From Candidatus Microgenomates bacterium (lineage in GTDB: Bacteria; Patescibacteriota; Microgenomatia; JAADGY01), in NCBI GenBank assembly GCA_015486555.1, contig WFRL01000008.1:1-10295 (forward strand): a stretch of DNA of 10,295 nucleotides. Reading direction: 5' to 3'. Position 1 is the first letter of the stretch. Each line of letters opens with the position of its first letter. This document shows, in pieces, positions 6,601-10,295 of this stretch. The notes beneath the pieces were generated by a model, which made no database searches, was not told the origin of the DNA, and saw only the letters and a list, made by a program, of their open reading frames with translations. The position numbers and the translations under genes are program-made.

Positions 6601-9600
6601 AGAAATGAAATCATACTCTGTTTTAACCTTAACGTAGGCTACCTCTGGATGAGAGAGGTATCTTTGGAGTTCAGAAAAACTTATAGCTACAGGCTGTAAG
6701 GGCACTGCTGTTTTATCCCTTATAATAACATCGGTATACTGGGTAGTAATCTGATTATTAGAGTTATAATCCTGATAAAGAACAGAGGTATATTCTCCTC
6801 GAGAATCAGTCTGGCCATAGACGACCTTCTCAAATAATTGACCGTTTCCATCATAAAAACTATCTGTAGTCACATAATGACTCCCTTTGCCATTATCTAC
6901 TCTTTTCTGGACACGGGTAACCATTGGAGCTAGAGAGTCATAATAAGAAGCTACCTGAAGTGGCTCAGCCTGACTTTTTCCTTTTTCATTTCTGTTAGGA
7001 GCAAAAACCTTAGTAACCCGACCATACTCATCATATTGATAAGAGGTCTTAGCCTGGTTAGGATTCAAAGTATAACTTAAGAGGCCCCTGTCTAAATCAT
7101 CACCTTGATAACCATAAATACTAACCAAGCGCTGATCAGGACTATTGAAATTACAAGCTTTATTTTTGTCATAAACAATCCTTTTATCACCTAAAGGCAG
7201 TTTCCACTGGATAGAGCAAAGGGGGTAAAGATGATACTTATCATCATAATAAGTATCGGAAACAGCTTTTGAGGGAGCAACATTTCTATAAGCCTGGCCA
7301 AGGGAGTTATAGAAAATATGACTGATACTATCATGGCGTTTTGTTTCCCCTTCTCTTAATCCAAGAACAACCGCTTTTTGGGTAGTAACCAAACCTAAAG
7401 GTTTTCCTCTTAGGTTAGGAGCAAGATAATTATCCTCATCATAGATCAAGACCTTCCAATTATATTTGTGCGACTGGGGAATATCCTCTGGCGAGTTCTT
7501 ATTAAGATCAGAAGTAAAACTCACCCCAACTAAAGAGGTCAAATTATTCTCAAAATATTTTTTAATCTTATCCGAAGAATACAACCAACTCTGATCTTGG
7601 AGATACTTAGTATAAGAGTAAACCTCATCACCTGACTTATAAGGATTACCCCAATTTATCGTTTTAATTACATTGCCCTGGCGTTTTTCTTTTTGAGAGT
7701 AAACCTGAAAATCATAAGTGTATTCCTTCTTATTTGCTTGGCCAAGAATTCCTGACTCTTCTTTGGAGAGAAAAATTCGGAGATGAGCTTGGTCTCTAGC
7801 TGAGGGATAACATAAATTCTGAGGAGATTTTATTTCATAATCATAGGTAATATAAAACTGACGATCCTTCCAACCAATTCTTTGTTTTTTATCATCATAG
7901 ATATCGGAATGGTATACCTGTCCATAACGAGGATCAGTCATTATACAATTATGACTTGGCATCTTTAACCAGTGGTGGCACATTACAGTTCCACTAACAT
8001 TTCCACCTGTTTGAAGGGTCAGATAAGTTTTATCTAAATGGTGAGCATAAATTTTCCCACTTGAAGCATCGTAACTCTTGACCTCAACTTCAGGAAAACC
8101 CAAAAATTGATAACCGGCTACTTTCGAGTAACCATATTTATCATGAACGTAAAAAGTAGCTGCTATTGCTTGGGACTGTCCATGATAAGCATACTCAGTC
8201 ACTTTCCTTTTTCCGAGACCATTATTACTTATAACCTTCTGAACGAGGTAGGTAGAGGTATAAGTTTTTGACGATTCCAAATATGGCCGCAAATTGTTGT
8301 TTACTCCAGTGCATCCACGGACATAAATAGCCTTCTCCGGGTGACCATTTTTAAGTTGTTCCAAATTATACTTATACAAGTCCAACCACGGGGTATTAGA
8401 ACAAATATTATCTGGACCACCAACTTCATCTACAGCTCCTTTTTTAGTTAACCACGACTTCCGGGTATAAAAATAAGTTACCTTACCTCTATAGCCATTA
8501 TTAATTTTAACCAAATAAATATCATTAGGAGTTAAATCGGTATGTGATTGATCAGTGTTAGTTGAAGGACAGATAAGAATATCATTAGGTAATCCGTGTT
8601 TTTTCTCTCTTTCTCGCATCGAGGCATAACAAAAACTAGTTGGTCGCTGACTTCCCTTTCCTTGCCAACCTTTATGTTCAATCGAGACTAATAGCCATTG
8701 ACGAACTTTATCATTACCGGTAGCTTTATTATCACAATAGTAACCACTACAGCTAAACCGCAGCTTAGGATTTTTAAAGCTCAGTTTGTAATTTAATTTG
8801 TAATCGGAAATAATTTTATTATCATTTGTGACAACTACTTCACTGAGAAGTTGGTTATAAAAGGGCATAGCTCCCAAAAGAGCATCTTTCTGACTGATAC
8901 GTTCCTCTTCCTTTAGTTTAGAGTAAGGATTACCGATTCCCTGATTACCCTTATACTTTAACTCTACCTTAGTTAGATATCGATGTTGGCTAGAGTTATA
9001 ATTATACTTTATCTTAACAGGATAAATAGCCGCTGTATAAGGACAGTTATTATAAGCGGCGGTAACTGCATTTAAAATTCGTTTATGAACCTGTTGATAT
9101 TCTATCTCAGCTTTATTACCGAAAATGTCTTCAATTTTAATCAGATGCCAAGCCACAATTTTATTATTAGTGCAATAATAAAAATAATAATGGTCTCTAT
9201 CGTTGTAACCCACCTTAACTTCAGCTTGATATTCATTAGCACTTTGAGTAGGTAATTTCTTAAACTCTAGTGTATGACCTTTCCATTTGTCCTCTGCTGG
9301 TTCCATTTCTCCATTTTGATGCTGGTAACCAGCAGAATTTCCAAAGTAATATTTAGTTCCTCTCTTATCTATAATTTCCCAAGCGCCCAAAGCAGAGATT
9401 CTTTTTATCTTCAGATGGGTATTAGGGTAGCTGGAAAAGGTATGATTCTTCGAGTCATATTTAATACGAACGTTTTGACCGTTTAGAGAAAGAATATATT
9501 CATTAGGAAAGTTAGGGTCTACTTCTATCTTGCTCAAACTGGAAAGAGACCAACCTAAACCATAAGGTGCTGAAGCATTCTGATAAAGATAAGTATCCCA

Positions 9601-10295
9601 AGGATGAGCTTCTCTACTATCTCCAAAAACTTTCCGCAGTTGAACTTCTGATATATGATTCAACCTTAACCGATCTATCCGACTAGATGAATAGTTTAAA
9701 GATAATGATAAGGGCAAGTCACCTCTCACTTTAGGCAAATTAAAAGAATAACTGTAATTTACTCCACCGGTAAACTCAGCCACACTGGCTCCTTTTGTAG
9801 TCGGAAGCTGTCTTTGGCCTGCTTGAGGCAGCTTTGATTCCCCACCCCCATTAGAAGAACTTCCTAAACTCCGTTCGTTCTTACTCCTAGTAGCAGTAAA
9901 ATCGACCCCAAACTTATCTTTTATACTTCCCAAGACAGTTTTAGAAAGGAGCTCTGCTTTGATATTTCCCTTTAAAACTTCAGTCGCCACCCCTAGAAGC
10001 AGGTTGTTAAGCTTATCTGAATTTTCTCTTGCTACTAAAGCATTAAGACCATCTCCTGAAATACCACCCATCCGTTGATCTGGTTGATTAGGTTGAGGTA
10101 AAGCAACACATCGACCACTACCTCCTCGTGGGTTTTTAAGGTATTCAACAATAACTTTAACTACATCAAGGCGGTTAAATTGTTTATCTTCACTAGCATC
10201 ATAAGCTGCTCCCTTTTTGATTAGTTCAACTGGTTTAGAAGCATGACTAAGGTATTGAGTAATATAACAAACTACATCTCCTCGATCAGCTGGAA
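3601..10295 (-). CDS. Giant RHS/YD-repeat protein with C-terminal metallopeptidase-type toxin tip (5' end outside window)
   Basis: One uninterrupted frame runs from the window edge to a TGA at 3601-3603. The first methionine seen (10071) is probably internal, since 74 further in-frame codons precede it without a stop. At least 2230 residues are visible. Numbered from that methionine: an SpvB-like start VAEFTGGVNYSYSFNLP (97-113) and LPLSLSLNYSSS (119-130); a TcdB/SpvB-like LVKINNGYRGKVTYFYT near 520; many YD repeats, for example YDEYGRV (about 1013), YDLLGRV and YDSLGRL (about 1529); an RHS core ending in DPNG (1841-1844); a Gly-rich hydrophobic stretch; and a tip with HEYGH (2102-2106). Such proteins form a beta cocoon around a variable C-terminal effector used against neighbours or hosts. 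The many YD motifs exclude an ordinary enzyme. Secretion cannot be judged because the N-terminus is missing. Target and delivery route are unknown. Confidence 0.9.
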   Translation of the reverse strand, partial: PADRGDVVCYITQYLSHASKPVELIKKGAAYDASEDKQFNRLDVVKVIVEYLKNPRGGSGRCVALPQPNQPDQRMGGISGDGLNALVARENSDKLNNLLLGVATEVLKGNIKAELLSKTVLGSIKDKFGVDFTATRSKNERSLGSSSNGGGESKLPQAGQRQLPTTKGASVAEFTGGVNYSYSFNLPKVRGDLPLSLSLNYSSSRIDRLRLNHISEVQLRKVFGDSREAHPWDTYLYQNASAPYGLGWSLSSLSKIEVDPNFPNEYILSLNGQNVRIKYDSKNHTFSSYPNTHLKIKRISALGAWEIIDKRGTKYYFGNSAGYQHQNGEMEPAEDKWKGHTLEFKKLPTQSANEYQAEVKVGYNDRDHYYFYYCTNNKIVAWHLIKIEDIFGNKAEIEYQQVHKRILNAVTAAYNNCPYTAAIYPVKIKYNYNSSQHRYLTKVELKYKGNQGIGNPYSKLKEEERISQKDALLGAMPFYNQLLSEVVVTNDNKIISDYKLNYKLSFKNPKLRFSCSGYYCDNKATGNDKVRQWLLVSIEHKGWQGKGSQRPTSFCYASMREREKKHGLPNDILICPSTNTDQSHTDLTPNDIYLVKINNGYRGKVTYFYTRKSWLTKKGAVDEVGGPDNICSNTPWLDLYKYNLEQLKNGHPEKAIYVRGCTGVNNNLRPYLESSKTYTSTYLVQKVISNNGLGKRKVTEYAYHGQSQAIAATFYVHDKYGYSKVAGYQFLGFPEVEVKSYDASSGKIYAHHLDKTYLTLQTGGNVSGTVMCHHWLKMPSHNCIMTDPRYGQVYHSDIYDDKKQRIGWKDRQFYITYDYEIKSPQNLCYPSARDQAHLRIFLSKEESGILGQANKKEYTYDFQVYSQKEKRQGNVIKTINWGNPYKSGDEVYSYTKYLQDQSWLYSSDKIKKYFENNLTSLVGVSFTSDLNKNSPEDIPQSHKYNWKVLIYDEDNYLAPNLRGKPLGLVTTQKAVVLGLREGETKRHDSISHIFYNSLGQAYRNVAPSKAVSDTYYDDKYHLYPLCSIQWKLPLGDKRIVYDKNKACNFNSPDQRLVSIYGYQGDDLDRGLLSYTLNPNQAKTSYQYDEYGRVTKVFAPNRNEKGKSQAEPLQVASYYDSLAPMVTRVQKRVDNGKGSHYVTTDSFYDGNGQLFEKVVYGQTDSRGEYTSVLYQDYNSNNQITTQYTDVIIRDKTAVPLQPVAISFSELQRYLSHPEVAYVKVKTEYDFISRPLKVTSWKIGPKGQSQLEKRMEYAGYRVTTFDEQGNESVIEKDGLGRVIKKIAYLCQPGSGATVSSCTQSKGKPVSNRTIYHPALKNKPIEIINTEGKVIDKYTYNNQGMILFQESVDRGKTSYVYDNYLHLEKTTDVLGNRVEYNYDLLGRVVSKRAVGFDGKVYYQFSTAYDNKENNALGKVYATAVKVDNLPLTDKLNGKTISSTKFSYDLQGNQKEIRSSLADLSPLAELNSLNNFRYLNNHLVNSYTSTGLLMSTSKESNFIGKVFDLGYTYSTSGDLIKIQDKASNQELISNVSYDALNRLKGVNYLTTMNVSYDYDLYSNLGHKVIRAGTQKIFDESYFYSPSGLLKRITDNVGVGGKAVNKIFRYDSLGRLVAAGGDLYKGNYKYQDNGQITKKDEVSLISSIKSEASSIEYLKDGCQKNEDYKNHTHFDAQKNGCPYNAPKIAVINGQKYYYLYNKKGDLLKEIDGSGRLIKEYVYQIPVLDLPTQVKLYDGQGLKTTTEFYYIYPAERLIQIVKDRNGHLVEGDFYTPDYQKSVVMKAGRKETKEVVELPLPIGSILKERINGGEWQWRFRFSNHQSSLALVTSKNGQLIPGLSESKRIFYFPYGLMISNLNLNVLPTKQTYTGQYYDNNIGLYYYNSRYYNPNLGVFVQADSVQDGLNRYIYVGGNPVMMEDPNGTCPWCVGALVGGIGGALVGGGVDAVTQYVTTGHVDWGHVAVSALQAGAEGACIGGTFGVGTGVCAGVGAAAGFAAQTAYNKYAKHEDTGAALEHAAITTTVNTAVGVGMGMVGRQVGKVGRSFVIKGTKYTRITSGAVKKLIAESGGSNWISYYLNRVLNGNGAFVEGMGEFEEEMFSNKLVQSNIVGKAEQLLDRGVAASEVFRRMQEDIEGKYGIGMIYNPSGNYFMGYKDAEKVIKIGRQAEGASWEERLAALAHEYGHILDDKGGRPYNEVRSALFGGRMSRRLGLREFYEGNRNLFYLFTKRLDRIR
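3604..3924 (-). other. C-terminal tip: predicted zinc metallopeptidase effector domain
   Basis: About the last 107 residues of the RHS protein. ERLAALAHEYGHILDD contains HExxH (H2102, E2103, H2106; codons 3754-3768), preceded by a helix as in zincin active sites. E2118 in YNEVRSALFGG, 12 residues after the second histidine, is the best third-ligand candidate, in a pattern reminiscent of compact HExxH...E toxins and ImmA/IrrE-like peptidases. The tip is short and ends in a basic segment, RRLGLREF to KRLDRIR. It could be a protease effector; activity and target are inferred only from the motif. Confidence 0.7.
4192..4539 (-). other. Gly/Ala-rich hydrophobic segment after the RHS core
   Basis: Residues about 1845-1960 run from TCPWCVGALVGGIGGALVGG through CIGGTFGVGTGVCAGVGAAAG to VGVGMGMVG. 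Glycine-rich hydrophobic stretches of this type commonly link RHS cores to their toxin tips and may help the tip cross a membrane; that role is inferred here. A CPWC pair (C1846, C1849) opens the segment directly after DPNG. Confidence 0.65.
4540..4698 (-). other. RHS repeat-associated core domain
   Basis: Residues 1792-1844 show the family signature: GQYYDNNIGLYYYNSRYYNP, then NLGVFVQADS, LNRYIYVGGNPV and the closing DPNG. In RHS and TcC proteins this region closes the cocoon and can carry the aspartate autoprotease that frees the tip. Here the residue after DPNG is Thr rather than the Leu common in enterobacterial Rhs. Confidence 0.92.
10138..10295 (-). other. Duplicated EF-hand/dockerin-like motif in the RHS protein
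   Basis: Two similar helices are visible in the translated edge segment: GDVVCYITQYL and, 37 residues later, LDVVKVIVEYL. The second is preceded by DASEDKQFNRLD (codons 10165-10200), which places D, S, D, Q, N and D at positions 1, 3, 5, 7, 9 and 12 of an EF-hand calcium loop, the spacing of dockerin type I repeats. The loop before the first helix is mostly outside the window. The Gly usual at loop position 6 is Lys. Dockerin-like is a reasonable call; a true dockerin that binds a cohesin is not shown. Confidence 0.5.

Noticed and set aside
6274..6699. Two short plus-strand frames (6274-6486 and 6496-6699) opposite the YD-repeat region
   Set aside because: They lack ribosome sites and family features and lie antisense to an intact RHS frame. 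They also do not look like an orphan immunity gene.
9274..9486. Short plus-strand frame opposite the SpvB-like region
   Set aside because: Antisense to an intact RHS frame, with no ribosome site or family features; treated as a shadow.

Overview
The window reads as a piece of a small-genome bacterium, most likely a member of the Candidate Phyla Radiation (Patescibacteria, perhaps Microgenomates-like). This is an inference. It rests on a two-gene rplJ-rplL operon with no rplK/rplA before it and no rpoB after it, on palindrome-rich intergenic repeats and heptanucleotide arrays of a kind I associate with those genomes, and on one very large RHS surface/toxin-type gene. Stop codons are used in the standard way (TGA ends three genes, TAA two), which argues against the TGA-recoding CPR lineages. 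No 16S or other decisive marker is present.

Layout. Positions 1-281 are non-coding and hold the right part of a long imperfect palindrome, an array of GGATTT-like heptamers, a 22-bp perfect palindrome and a second heptamer array. A TATAAT box follows, only 6 nt before the first start codon. Positions 282-2149 hold two overlapping genes, the radical SAM enzyme and the MEMO-family protein of the AmmeMemoRadiSam set; the AMMECR1 partner is not in the window. Positions 2150-2428 are again non-coding and repeat the same architecture: a 134-bp palindromic element related to the first, then a heptamer array related to the second array at 215-249. A strong extended -10 promoter, an L10 leader RNA, rplJ (real start 2546, not the longer upstream frame) and rplL follow. 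A hairpin at 3562-3583 with T-rich flanks on both strands closes this operon and the convergent gene beyond it.

Positions 3601-10295 are a single minus-strand reading frame that is still open at the window edge. The last in-frame methionine before the edge (10071) is therefore probably internal. The visible protein has at least 2230 residues. In order it shows an EF-hand/dockerin-like duplicated motif, a Ser/Gly-rich linker, an SpvB/TcdB-like beta region, a long YD-repeat region, an RHS core ending in DPNG, a Gly-rich hydrophobic stretch, and a C-terminal tip carrying HEYGH, the zinc-metallopeptidase HExxH signature. This is the layout of a polymorphic RHS toxin. No immunity gene fits in the usual place 3' of the tip, because the ribosomal operon begins there.

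The AmmeMemoRadiSam pair and the ribosomal pair look like housekeeping units. The RHS gene is the accessory, potentially novel part.
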